A stretch of 21,349 nt of DNA from a virus: positions 1 through 21,349 of the IMG/VR virus record IMGVR_UViG_3300013138_000614, one strand, 5' to 3'. Every line of letters begins with the position of its first letter. The stretch's first letter is position 1. Made by a program: the position numbers and the translations under genes. A model generated the notes under the pieces. The model saw only the letters and a list, made by a program, of their open reading frames with translations, was not told the DNA's origin and ran no database searches. Below are positions 6,333-12,967 of this stretch, in pieces.

Positions 6333-6515
6333 CTATTTGATTTTAGCGCTTTCCTCGCCGATTATCCCTTTATTTTTTAGCTCATCTAATAGCGCAAGCC
6401 GCGCCGTCAATGCTGCGCGCGCCTTGGCCTCAATCACTTTGTGCCGCAATTTGGCGCGCTGCTCCGCGCTCAAGAGCCGCAAATAGTCCTCAATGGTGCG
6501 ATATTCTGGTATCAT
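6333..6515 (-). CDS. Small helical basic hypothetical protein (60 aa)
   Basis: Not recognised. It begins MIPEYRTIEDYLRLLSAEQR, followed by a basic, alanine-rich helix (KARAALTARLALLDELKNK) and a short tail. The whole protein is predicted helical by eye, possibly a helical hairpin. It lies 12 nt downstream of the 145-aa gene and 1 nt before the 98-aa gene, so it sits inside the operon. The start context AGTGTATGATAC is identical over 12 bases to that of the upstream 145-aa gene. The base composition looks more GC-rich than that of the structural genes. Confidence 0.6.
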   Translation of the reverse strand: MIPEYRTIEDYLRLLSAEQRAKLRHKVIEAKARAALTARLALLDELKNKGIIGEESAKIK

Positions 6516-6527
6516 ACACTTGTTGTT

Positions 6528-6965
6528 TTATTTAGTTATACTTTTTGAAGGCGCTGGTATGGGGAGGCGGCAGTCTATCGCCCACCCCCGCGACACGCAC
6601 AACTCAATGGCGGCCAGGCGCAAGTTTGACAAGGATTTGATTTTTTGTAAATTTGTCCTTCTGGCAAAAGATCCAATGACTACGTCTCGCCATGTGCTCT
6701 TCTGTTCGTCATCATAGCCAGTCACCCATGCTCGCCACACTCCCTTCCGTATTCTCTCCGGCGCCGAAAATCGAATCGAGGACGTCACCACGTAAATAGG
6801 TCGATCCACAGAAAAGAAGCACAAACAATCGCCGTGCGTATCGGTCGCCAGGTATTGTTCCACTGTCCCCTTCCCGCCACCATCTGGCAAACGAACGCTT
6901 CGGATTCCCTGGCTGGCCACAAGAGCCCTTCGCACTGATCCATCCCCAAACCTCACGCGTATCAT
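6528..6965 (-). CDS. Hypothetical protein, first gene of the early leftward operon (145 aa)
   Basis: Not recognised. It begins MIRVRFGDGSVRRALVASQG, with several predicted strands (GDCLCFFSVDRPIYVVTSSI; VWRAWVTGYDDEQKSTWRDV) and a C-terminal stretch with NLRLAAIELCVSRGWAIDC. It is the first gene after the strong promoter at 7069-7097, with a leader of about 97 nt containing a hairpin. First early genes in phages are often takeover or regulatory proteins, but no helix-turn-helix or enzyme motif is visible. A second frame on the same strand (6712-6975) is shorter and less protein-like. The region looks GC-richer than flanking DNA. Confidence 0.6.
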   Translation of the reverse strand: MIRVRFGDGSVRRALVASQGIRSVRLPDGGGKGTVEQYLATDTHGDCLCFFSVDRPIYVVTSSIRFSAPERIRKGVWRAWVTGYDDEQKSTWRDVVIGSFARRTNLQKIKSLSNLRLAAIELCVSRGWAIDCRLPIPAPSKSITK

Positions 6966-6976
6966 ACACTGGCACG

Positions 6977-7035
6977 CTCGCGACGCTCAGCTCAATGTTG
7001 GCCGTTTATGGCGAATAATGAGCGACAATCGCGAG
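6977..7035 (-). promoter_or_regulatory. hairpin in the 5' leader of the early leftward operon
   Basis: Bases 6977-6989 pair with 7019-7024 and 7029-7035 to give 13 bp interrupted only by a 4-nt bulge (7025-7028). It lies between the predicted transcription start (about 7062) and the first ATG (6965), the same position as the leader hairpin of the second leftward operon. Confidence 0.65.
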
Positions 7036-7068
7036 GCGTTTTTTATGTTTTAATGCTTGTCTGTTCAC

Positions 7069-7097
7069 ATCATACAGCATAAAAAACAAATTGTCAA
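7069..7097 (-). promoter_or_regulatory. strong leftward sigma70-like promoter
   Basis: On the minus strand a perfect TTGACA (-35) is separated by exactly 17 bp from TATGAT (-10). The -35 box is embedded in ATTGTCAAT on the plus strand, resembling half of the inverted repeat at 7400-7421. It should drive the 6965-to-4779 gene block. Confidence 0.8.
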
Positions 7098-7127
7098 TGT
7101 TATTTGTCCACAACCCAAAAATGCATG

Positions 7128-7328
7128 GTGTCTTTGTTTGGATTGCCGCTAAAATTGCAGGAAAAAAACCTATATTTTTATCTTTTTTTTATTTTTTATA
7201 AAAAGATAAAAATATATAGTGTAAAAAATACACTAAAAAATTATTATAAGGTTTTGAGTCGTTTTTTTTTTTTGGCCATTTTTGTCGTTTTTATTGGCTT
7301 AAATTAGCGACAATCCAAACAAAGACAC
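7128..7328. repeat. 201-bp element with 25-bp inverted ends and nested hairpins
   Basis: Arms 7128-7152 and 7304-7328 are inverted repeats matching at 24 of 25 bases (GTGTCTTTGTTTGGATTG at the outer end). Between them lie a perfect 17-bp inverted repeat (7171-7187 with 7200-7216), a 7-bp hairpin (7217-7223 with 7229-7235) and a 12-base T run. No transposase frame and no clear target-site duplication is visible. The 67-aa frame across it is a by-product of the AT-rich repeats. Candidates are a cruciform origin element, a MITE-like insertion or a structured RNA. Confidence 0.8.
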
Positions 7329-7372
7329 GAGAAAAATAGTGGTTATAGAGTAATAGCATTTAAGACAATTTT

Positions 7373-7402
7373 TTGACTTATTCATAACAAAGTGGCTAGA
7401 TT
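7373..7402 (+). promoter_or_regulatory. possible rightward promoter with overlapping operator-like repeat
   Basis: TTGACT and TAGATT are spaced by 18 bp. An 8-bp perfect inverted repeat, ATTGTCAA / TTGACAAT (7400-7407, 7414-7421), overlaps the -10 box and the expected start region, a usual place for a repressor site. It is 750 nt from the first rightward gene, so it may instead make a regulatory RNA. Confidence 0.4.
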
Positions 7403-7421
7403 GTCAAGAAAAATTGACAAT
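7400..7421. promoter_or_regulatory. inverted repeat ATTGTCAA-N6-TTGACAAT, operator-like
   Basis: A perfect 8-bp dyad with a 6-bp spacer in the divergent control region. A related half-site, ATTGTCAAT (7091-7099), covers the -35 box of the leftward promoter, so one dimeric regulator could touch both directions. Confidence 0.5.
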
Positions 7422-7499
7422 AGTAAAAAACAGTGTTGATGTATATTTTTTTAAAATTATGAAATGAAATGTAATTATAGTCAAGTTGATAATACATAA

Positions 7500-7565
7500 G
7501 ATATGTTGTGGCGTATGCGAGAGTTGAGGTGCAAGGTGTGCGATATATTGTGGCGTATTCGAGAG
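7500..7565 (+). repeat. pair of 24-bp direct repeats, 42-bp spacing
   Basis: Bases 7500-7523 and 7542-7565 match at 22 of 24 positions around the core TTGTGGCGTAT. The 42-bp offset is close to four DNA turns, so two protein molecules would bind on the same helix face. A short GC-rich block with two small hairpins (7597-7619 and 7618-7629) follows. Confidence 0.75.
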
Positions 7566-7650
7566 ATGTAAAATTAAAACGGACCTGCCTTTCGCGCCTA
7601 TTTGCCGCCCTAAAATAGGGGAGTGCCCCCCACGCCCGCGCCGCCGACGG

Positions 7651-7668
7651 TTGTGTAAATTTACACAA
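7651..7668. promoter_or_regulatory. 18-bp perfect palindrome, operator candidate 1
   Basis: TTGTGTAAATTTACACAA is a perfect 18-bp palindrome. A second copy with one changed base is at 7738-7755. Two such sites 87 bp apart in a divergent intergenic region are typical of operators for a dimeric repressor, possibly with looping. Confidence 0.65.
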
Positions 7669-7737
7669 TACCTGACAGTATATCTATTAATATGTATAAT
7701 GCGACACGCATATTTTTAGCGCTTTATCAGCAAGTGC

Positions 7738-7755
7738 TTGCGTAAATTTACACAA
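7738..7755. promoter_or_regulatory. 18-bp near-palindrome, operator candidate 2
   Basis: TTGCGTAAATTTACACAA matches the perfect palindrome at 7651-7668 at 17 of 18 bases. It is followed by three runs of five G (7776-7792). Confidence 0.65.
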
Positions 7756-7865
7756 AAAGCTCAAAGTCCTCGAATGGGGGTGGGGGTGGGGGCACGGAAT
7801 AATTTTTATTTCTAGTCCTACCTGGCTCACAAATTTTCCTATAAAAAAGTGACCTATATCGTGTG

Positions 7866-8005
7866 GGCTCAAACGATAAAGGGAAGTTTGTATAGGAATT
7901 GGCTTAAAAGACAAAGGGAAGTTTGTATAGGAATTGGCTCAAACGATAAAGGGAAGTTTGTATAGGAATTGGCTTAAAAGATAAATGGAAGTTTGCATAG
8001 GAATG
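7866..8005 (+). repeat. four tandem 35-bp repeats (iteron-like)
   Basis: Units run 7866-7900, 7901-7935, 7936-7970 and 7971-8005. Units 1 and 3 are identical, and units 2 and 4 share a different left part, so the array is two copies of a 70-bp pair. The conserved core is GGAAGTTTGTATAGGAAT, with one change in unit 4. There are no variable spacers, so this is not CRISPR. Tandem sites of this kind are usual for replication initiator binding; the encoded SF3 helicase fits such a role. Confidence 0.85.
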
Positions 8006-8047
8006 GTCTCATAGTATTATTTTGATAATGTTATTCACACAATTATT

Positions 8048-8076
8048 TTGACATAAGATAAAGTTTATGAAATGAT
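8048..8076 (+). promoter_or_regulatory. possible rightward promoter before the head genes
   Basis: A perfect TTGACA (8048-8053) is followed after 17 bp by AATGAT (8071-8076), or after 19 bp by TGATAT. The -10 is weak. It is the closest plausible promoter to the first structural gene (8158). Confidence 0.4.
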
Positions 8077-8157
8077 ATGAGTGTAAGAGATACATTTATG
8101 TTTATTGCGGAAGATATTTTAGAAATTATTTTTTAATAATTTTTTATTTTTAAATTT

Positions 8158-8304
8158 ATGCCAATGACTAAGAAGGGGAAGAAGATAATGTCAGCGATGA
8201 TGAGTGAATATGGAGAAAAAAAAGGAAAGGAGGTATTTTATGCCAGTAAAAACAAGGGGAAGATCAAGGGGGTTGAGGGGAGGAGAAATCGTAGGAAAGG
8301 ATAA
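8158..8304 (+). CDS. Small basic phage protein, TKKGKKI...VFYAS.NKGKIKGVE type (48 aa)
   Basis: The frame runs from the ATG at 8158 to the TAA at 8302-8304. It encodes MPMTKKGKKIMSAMMSEYGE, then KKGKEVFYASKNKGKIKGVE and a basic tail. The pattern TKKGKKIM..M...YG.KKG..VFYAS.NKG.IKG is one I know from small phage proteins lying next to head genes, with no assigned function. It is lysine-rich and probably binds nucleic acid or a virion partner. Its last 65 bases overlap the start of the next gene in another frame, and the strong Shine-Dalgarno of that gene lies within it, suggesting coupled translation. It has no clear ribosome site of its own. Confidence 0.75.
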   Translation: MPMTKKGKKIMSAMMSEYGEKKGKEVFYASKNKGKIKGVEGRRNRRKG

Positions 8305-8740
8305 AGGCCTTGTTCCTATTGGTGGATTTGGTAGTGAGGTGGAGTATGTGGCGAGTAAGAATGGCAATGGAAAGAGTGTGGAGGATTTTTATCATGGTTT
8401 AGTTGAGACGGATGTTGCGAATAGGGCGCGGATGGATTTGCTAGAGGCAGATGGTAAGCCGAGGTTATGGGTAAAGGAGAAGATATTTCAATATCGCAAG
8501 TTATGGTGGGCTAGGTGGTTAGAGGCGATGGAATCTGGTGATAAGGATGTGAGGAAGAATGCGTTGATTGAGTACAACAAGTTGCAGGTGCGATTGGTTC
8601 CGACCAATGATGATAGTGGTGGAGTTGGTGGGATAGTGGTGAAGATAAATCAGTTCAATAATAATACGACCAAGATAGAGGAGAAGGTAATAGACATCGG
8701 GGATGGAAAGCCGTCGCCGCAGGTTGTAGATGTAAAATAA
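8240..8740 (+). CDS. Putative terminase small subunit (166 aa)
   Basis: The start at 8240 (MPVKTRGRSRGLRGGE) is preceded by AAGGAGGT at an ideal distance, the strongest ribosome site in the window; 12 codons further upstream are open but less likely. The N terminus is Arg/Gly-rich. The middle holds a helical stretch, KPRLWVKEKIFQYRKLWWAR, then KNALIEYNKLQVRLVP, followed by a glycine-rich turn and a strand-rich tail. No clear helix-turn-helix is visible. The assignment rests mainly on position, 5 nt before terminase large subunit, and on size. The small subunit would recognise the packaging site and load the large subunit onto DNA. Confidence 0.55.
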   Translation: MPVKTRGRSRGLRGGEIVGKDKGLVPIGGFGSEVEYVASKNGNGKSVEDFYHGLVETDVANRARMDLLEADGKPRLWVKEKIFQYRKLWWARWLEAMESGDKDVRKNALIEYNKLQVRLVPTNDDSGGVGGIVVKINQFNNNTTKIEEKVIDIGDGKPSPQVVDVK

Positions 8741-8745
8741 AAGTT

Positions 8746-10020
8746 GTGGAAATAACGTTGCCATACAATTTTGTTCCGATGCAGCATCAGATGGATTTCT
8801 TTAGTAGCAAGAAGCGATTTAAGATACTGGTGTTGCATCGGCGGGCGGGAAAGAGTGCGGCGGCGCTGAATGAGCAGATTATAAAGACGCAGGTGAAGAT
8901 GGGGATATACTATTATGTGCTACCGACATATCGGCAGGCGAAAGACGTTATGTGGCACAATTTAATAAGGAAGCATGTGCCGATGGAGCTTGTGGAGAAG
9001 AAGAATGATTCGGAACTGACGATATATTGGAAAAACGGCAGCATTCAGAAGTTTGTGGGGTGCGAAGACTATGACAAGCACCGAGGTGTTGACTGCGTTG
9101 ATGTAGTATTCGATGAGTACAGCGAGATGGTTGAGGATGTATGGACGGCTATTTTTCGGCCGATTCTGGCGAGGAATGGCGGGACGGCGACGTTCTGCTT
9201 TACGCCAAAGGGTAAGAATCATTCGTGGAAGCTGGTGAATCAGGCACGAGACGATGTCGACGAATGGGACGTGTTCGTTAAAACAGCAATTGATACTAAT
9301 GTTATTCCTCCGAAAGAGTTGGAATCTATCCGAAAGACAACCCCTGAAGCGCTATTCAATCAGGAATACATGGTGGACTTCATTGACAATGCGGGAGCGT
9401 TCTTTCGGCGAGTACGACAGAATATTTATCAGCATGATGGAAGTTATGATCCGCGCCACTCATATCAGTTAGGGATTGACCTTGCGAAATATAATGACTG
9501 GACTGTGATTACGCCTTTTGACCTTTGCACCTTCAAGGTACACACGCAAGATAGGTTCAATCAAGTTGACTGGAATCTACAGAAAGCGAGAATAGAGGTT
9601 GCGGCGCGGAAATACAACGATGCGCAACTGAAAATTGACCGAACGGGCGTTGGAGACTCGATAGTTGAAGATTTGGAGCGACAGGGGCTAAATATTGGAG
9701 AAGACGGTGGGGTGAAATTTAGTCAGAAGTCAAAGAATGATTTGCTGATAAATCTCGCGACGCTATTGGAGCAAGACAAGATAAAGATTCCCAATGACCC
9801 CGGACTAATTGCGGAATTAGAGGGGTTTCAATACGAGATAGACTCGAGTAATGGAAAATTAAAATTTGGTACGGTAAAGGGAATGACAGATGATAGAGTG
9901 ATGAGCTTGGCACTAGCGGTGCACAAGGTTGATAAACCATTATGGTCGCCGGAAAGAATAAAGGAGGACCGACGGATACATAGCAATGAAGAACACTTTG
10001 ATAAATTTAGTTGCTTTTAA
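8746..10020 (+). CDS. terL: Terminase large subunit (ATPase and nuclease)
   Basis: A 424-aa DNA-packaging motor. The N-terminal ATPase has Walker A HRRAGKS (residues 31-37), Walker B VVFDEYSEM (120-128) and the coupling motif FTPKG (152-156). The C-terminal RNase H-like nuclease has its acidic residues in GIDLAKYNDWTVI (Asp245), KIDRTGVGD (Asp298) and DDRVMSLALA (382-391). Together these cut concatemers and pump DNA into the prohead through the portal. The start is a GTG at 8746; the encoded MEITLPYNFVPMQHQ matches the usual short lead before Walker A, whereas the next ATG (8779) would trim it. Length is normal for compact terminases. The gene is flanked by small-subunit and portal candidates. 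Confidence 0.93.
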   Translation: MEITLPYNFVPMQHQMDFFSSKKRFKILVLHRRAGKSAAALNEQIIKTQVKMGIYYYVLPTYRQAKDVMWHNLIRKHVPMELVEKKNDSELTIYWKNGSIQKFVGCEDYDKHRGVDCVDVVFDEYSEMVEDVWTAIFRPILARNGGTATFCFTPKGKNHSWKLVNQARDDVDEWDVFVKTAIDTNVIPPKELESIRKTTPEALFNQEYMVDFIDNAGAFFRRVRQNIYQHDGSYDPRHSYQLGIDLAKYNDWTVITPFDLCTFKVHTQDRFNQVDWNLQKARIEVAARKYNDAQLKIDRTGVGDSIVEDLERQGLNIGEDGGVKFSQKSKNDLLINLATLLEQDKIKIPNDPGLIAELEGFQYEIDSSNGKLKFGTVKGMTDDRVMSLALAVHKVDKPLWSPERIKEDRRIHSNEEHFDKFSCF

Positions 10021-10022
10021 AT

Positions 10023-11963
10023 ATGGATAACATAGAAAAAATAAAGAAGTACAACAACGATGTTATTAAGTACGACGATGAGGAGAAGGAATACTATGGT
10101 TTTTTAGTCGGCAGAATAGTTGACTCCAAAAATCAGCGCAACGAATCGTACTCTGAACTGAATGACATGAAATATCAGGAGTACTACGATGGTAATCAAA
10201 AGGCTGCCAACTCATATATTGCACCGAAGAAAAATAAATTCGACACTCGCGTAGTAACGGGGACGACGGAAGAGAAGGAGAACAGTTTGTTATCGGCGCT
10301 CTTGAATTATAATATCCGGCCAACGATAGTTCCGTTTAACGATTATCAAATGGAGGACTACGAAATGGGCAAGTTGGCAGAGAAACTGATAAAGAAGAGC
10401 CGAGAGCTTGAAGACTATGATGATAAGAGGCCGCTATATTATAAGGAGCTATTAGACCAGGGTTCATGTTTTATTGAGGAGCAGTGGGTTGAGGAGTCAC
10501 GAATTGAAAAGAAGCTGAAGAATTTTAATTGGGGTAATGGTGTCGATACTAAAAAAATAAAATGGTCAGAAAAAACAATAAAGGACATTGGAAAATGTAC
10601 TACGAGAATTATTGCGGGTGATAGCATATATTTGGGTAACGTCAGAGAATTTGAAATTAAGAAACAGCCATACATTTTTACGGTTGATGTTATTTCCTAT
10701 TCGGAGGCGGAGGCGATTTTTCAAGACTGGTCCAGATGGAAATATGTTCCAAAAAGTGTGGTGAATTTCAATTCGGACAATGAAAGTAGTTATCGTGTTT
10801 GGACGATTTCGGACATGAAGGAGAATATGGTTGAGGTGGTTAAATATCAGGATAAGTGGTCAAATGATTTCATGATAATTTTGAATGGGGTGATGATGTT
10901 ACCGGCGAGATTTCCCCTGACGGCCGTAAGTCCATGCGGAGAATATACCATTGCGAAGGGAGATGTGTTTCCAATTAGTAAGTTTTTTGCTTATAGCAAA
11001 TCTATTCCGGCGAAGACCAAGGTTGACCAGGAGACGTTGGATGAGATGATGAAGTTAATTGTGTTAAAGACACGAAAGAGTTTTCAACCGCCGTTGGCCA
11101 ATAACACGAATAGAGTATTATCGGATGATATTCAGATTCCCGGCAAGATAACCAATCAGATTGACCCAGCCAAGATTCAACCTATTGGAGACACTGATGG
11201 CGTCACGCAGGGAGAGTTTGCGGCGTTTCAATTTATTAAGAATATTATTGATGAGAAGACGGTATCACCGATGTTTACCGGAGACACAGCGAATAAGAGT
11301 CAAACGGCGACTGAAATATTGGAACTGAAAAAACAGCAAATGATGAAGCTGGGATTGGTTGTTTGGGGAGTCATCTCACTGGAAAAGCAACTGGATTACT
11401 TGAGAATTAATAACATCATGAAGCACTGGACTGAACCAATCGATACGCGCATTAATCAGTTCACCAATAAACTTGAAGATGTTTACAGGATTGAGTCCGT
11501 TGAAGGCGAGATTGAGGAGAATATTAGTGGAAAGAATATTATTGAGTTCTCTCCAGATGCTGGTAAGTTTTCCCCGGAGATGATAGGAGAAGAGGAGAAA
11601 ATGTTGAGCGAGATGTATCGTGTGCCGGTAAAGAAATATTATGTTGATCCCAAGGTAAAGAATTTCCAATACAACTGGTATATTGTAGAGCAAGCGTCAG
11701 AGCGCGACAGTACCGACTTCCAGAGGGTTTTGTACAAACAGGATATTGCCGATTCCGTTGGCTTGTTTGGTCCGCAATCGATGAATTTCGATTATCTTAG
11801 AAAGAAATTCGCAGCGCTATCGAAACAAGACCCAGATAAATTCTTTATTAAAAACGTGCCGTCATTTCCCACGGAAGCCATGATTGGCAAGGGTTCAGGA
11901 GACCAGGGCGGACTGGGAGCGCAACTTAATCGTGGGATTGGCACGGCACCACTTGGGATATGA
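10023..11963 (+). CDS. Portal protein
   Basis: A 646-aa protein directly after terminase, 2 nt from its stop. The size and order fit a portal, the dodecameric ring at the capsid vertex through which DNA enters. Features seen: an acidic, helix-rich N terminus; the segment LLSALLNYNIRPTIVPF around residue 94; and MFTGDTANKSQTATEILELK in the C-terminal half, resembling the SxTATE element found in many portals, followed by a long helix (QQMMKLGLVVWGVISLEKQL). The tail is glycine-rich. The frame is open 4 codons upstream to a TTG, but the ATG at 10023 is preferred. The last 4 bases overlap the next gene (ATGA). Confidence 0.85.
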   Translation: MDNIEKIKKYNNDVIKYDDEEKEYYGFLVGRIVDSKNQRNESYSELNDMKYQEYYDGNQKAANSYIAPKKNKFDTRVVTGTTEEKENSLLSALLNYNIRPTIVPFNDYQMEDYEMGKLAEKLIKKSRELEDYDDKRPLYYKELLDQGSCFIEEQWVEESRIEKKLKNFNWGNGVDTKKIKWSEKTIKDIGKCTTRIIAGDSIYLGNVREFEIKKQPYIFTVDVISYSEAEAIFQDWSRWKYVPKSVVNFNSDNESSYRVWTISDMKENMVEVVKYQDKWSNDFMIILNGVMMLPARFPLTAVSPCGEYTIAKGDVFPISKFFAYSKSIPAKTKVDQETLDEMMKLIVLKTRKSFQPPLANNTNRVLSDDIQIPGKITNQIDPAKIQPIGDTDGVTQGEFAAFQFIKNIIDEKTVSPMFTGDTANKSQTATEILELKKQQMMKLGLVVWGVISLEKQLDYLRINNIMKHWTEPIDTRINQFTNKLEDVYRIESVEGEIEENISGKNIIEFSPDAGKFSPEMIGEEEKMLSEMYRVPVKKYYVDPKVKNFQYNWYIVEQASERDSTDFQRVLYKQDIADSVGLFGPQSMNFDYLRKKFAALSKQDPDKFFIKNVPSFPTEAMIGKGSGDQGGLGAQLNRGIGTAPLGI

Positions 11964-12298
11964 GTAGAAAAAAGGTTTATACCAACAAGATATTTTTCAA
12001 TGTTGGTGACGCGACCGATGGCATGAATAATGACGCCAAGCTTGCTTTTCTAAAGGAGGCAAGTGAGATATTTAATGGTAAGGTTATAAAGAAAATATAC
12101 GATGCACTTGTTAGCCGGCAGACTATTTATGTAGCGCGAGAGGCAACGACGATGGAAAAGATGTCATTTGGTCGTGGCTCGATAAATGGCATGGATTTAT
12201 TCTATCAGGCGTTAGAAGATTATAGTAACGCATATCAAGACTTAATATCGAATGGGGGAAACGAATTAAGTCGGGAAGATTCTTTAAAAATGATTTAA
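11960..12298 (+). CDS. Hypothetical head-module protein (112 aa)
   Basis: Not recognised. It starts inside the portal stop (ATGA overlap), so it is probably translationally coupled. The protein begins MSRKKVYTNKIFFNVGDATD and is largely helical, with DAKLAFLKEASEIFNGKVIKKIYDAL and MDLFYQALEDYSNAYQDLIS. Small helical proteins between portal and scaffold genes are common, and some are head-assembly chaperones or protease-like factors; there is no protease motif here. Function stays open. Confidence 0.75.
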   Translation: MSRKKVYTNKIFFNVGDATDGMNNDAKLAFLKEASEIFNGKVIKKIYDALVSRQTIYVAREATTMEKMSFGRGSINGMDLFYQALEDYSNAYQDLISNGGNELSREDSLKMI

Positions 12299-12314
12299 CT
12301 TGCTCGCCATCAAC

Positions 12315-12965
12315 ATGGCTGTTACTTCGTGCACAAAGTACGGGGATGTTGTAGGCAAGTTGCAAACTATGGGAAAATTTTTTGACGCAGATGGCAATGA
12401 GGTAACTGCTTTGACGCAAGAAGAGGCAGATAATCTTGCCAAACAGAAAACAGACGAACTTTTAAAACAGAAAGACGAAGAGTTAAAGAAGCGCGATGAA
12501 GAATTGGAAAAATTAAGGACAAAAGATCTTAATTTTAAGAAACTACGCGACATGACCGAAGAGGAAAGGTCAAAATTATCTGAAGAAAAGAGGATGATTT
12601 TGGAGCAGAAGGAAGAAACGGAAAAAAGAGTAGCAGAATTAGAGAGGGCTGTTGGTGGTGCGCGATTGGATAGAGAAATCGAGGCATTAGTGGGTGACGA
12701 CACAGAGATGAAGGAAAAAGTGAAGTTTCATTTTAATCGCATTTCTGATGATCCAAAAGACGCCGAGGGTTACAATAAAAAAATCAATGATGCCATTAAA
12801 TTGGCCAACGATGGGGTGGCTCCGAACCAGGTAAATAGGGCGTTTAATGTTAGTGGTTATCGCAAATCATCTACTAATAAAAGCTATTCAGAGAGTGAAG
12901 AGGGGTCATCTTTGGCCAATGAGCTTGGTCTTCACTTTGTGAAAGACGGAAAGGATAAAAAATAA
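12315..12965 (+). CDS. Putative capsid scaffolding protein (216 aa)
   Basis: A long charged coiled-coil dominates (about residues 30-115), with heptad-like KQKDEELKKRDEELEKL and EEKRMILEQKEETEKRVAEL. It is followed by a helical region with DREIEALVGDD and a basic tail ending in KDGKDKK. Helical, highly charged proteins between portal and capsid genes are normally scaffolds, which shape the prohead and then leave or are degraded. Start choice is uncertain: ATG at 12315 (MAVTSCTKYG) has no ribosome site; ATG at 12369 (MGKFFDADGNEVTALTQEEA) gives 198 aa and looks more like a natural N terminus; a TTG at 12300 is also open. No protease domain is fused. Confidence 0.65.
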   Translation: MAVTSCTKYGDVVGKLQTMGKFFDADGNEVTALTQEEADNLAKQKTDELLKQKDEELKKRDEELEKLRTKDLNFKKLRDMTEEERSKLSEEKRMILEQKEETEKRVAELERAVGGARLDREIEALVGDDTEMKEKVKFHFNRISDDPKDAEGYNKKINDAIKLANDGVAPNQVNRAFNVSGYRKSSTNKSYSESEEGSSLANELGLHFVKDGKDKK

Positions 12966-12967
12966 AT

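Noticed and set aside
6712-6975. Alternative 87-aa leftward frame overlapping the 145-aa gene
   Set aside because: Shorter and less protein-like. The 145-aa frame spans the whole interval and is packed against the next gene, with the same start context.
7104-7307. 67-aa rightward frame in the control region
   Set aside because: Made of Phe/Lys/Tyr runs from AT-rich inverted repeats and homopolymers; no ribosome site and no conserved pattern.
7128-7328. Insertion sequence
   Set aside because: The inverted ends are present, but the interior is too short for a transposase and no target-site duplication is seen, so it is kept as an unassigned repeat element.
7396-7914. Two leftward frames over the palindromes and iterons
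   Set aside because: They translate repeats and G runs (for example His-Pro repeats), so they are by-products of the control DNA.
7866-8005. CRISPR array
   Set aside because: Units are contiguous 35-bp tandem copies with no unique spacers, and the varying part alternates between two forms. No cas genes are present.
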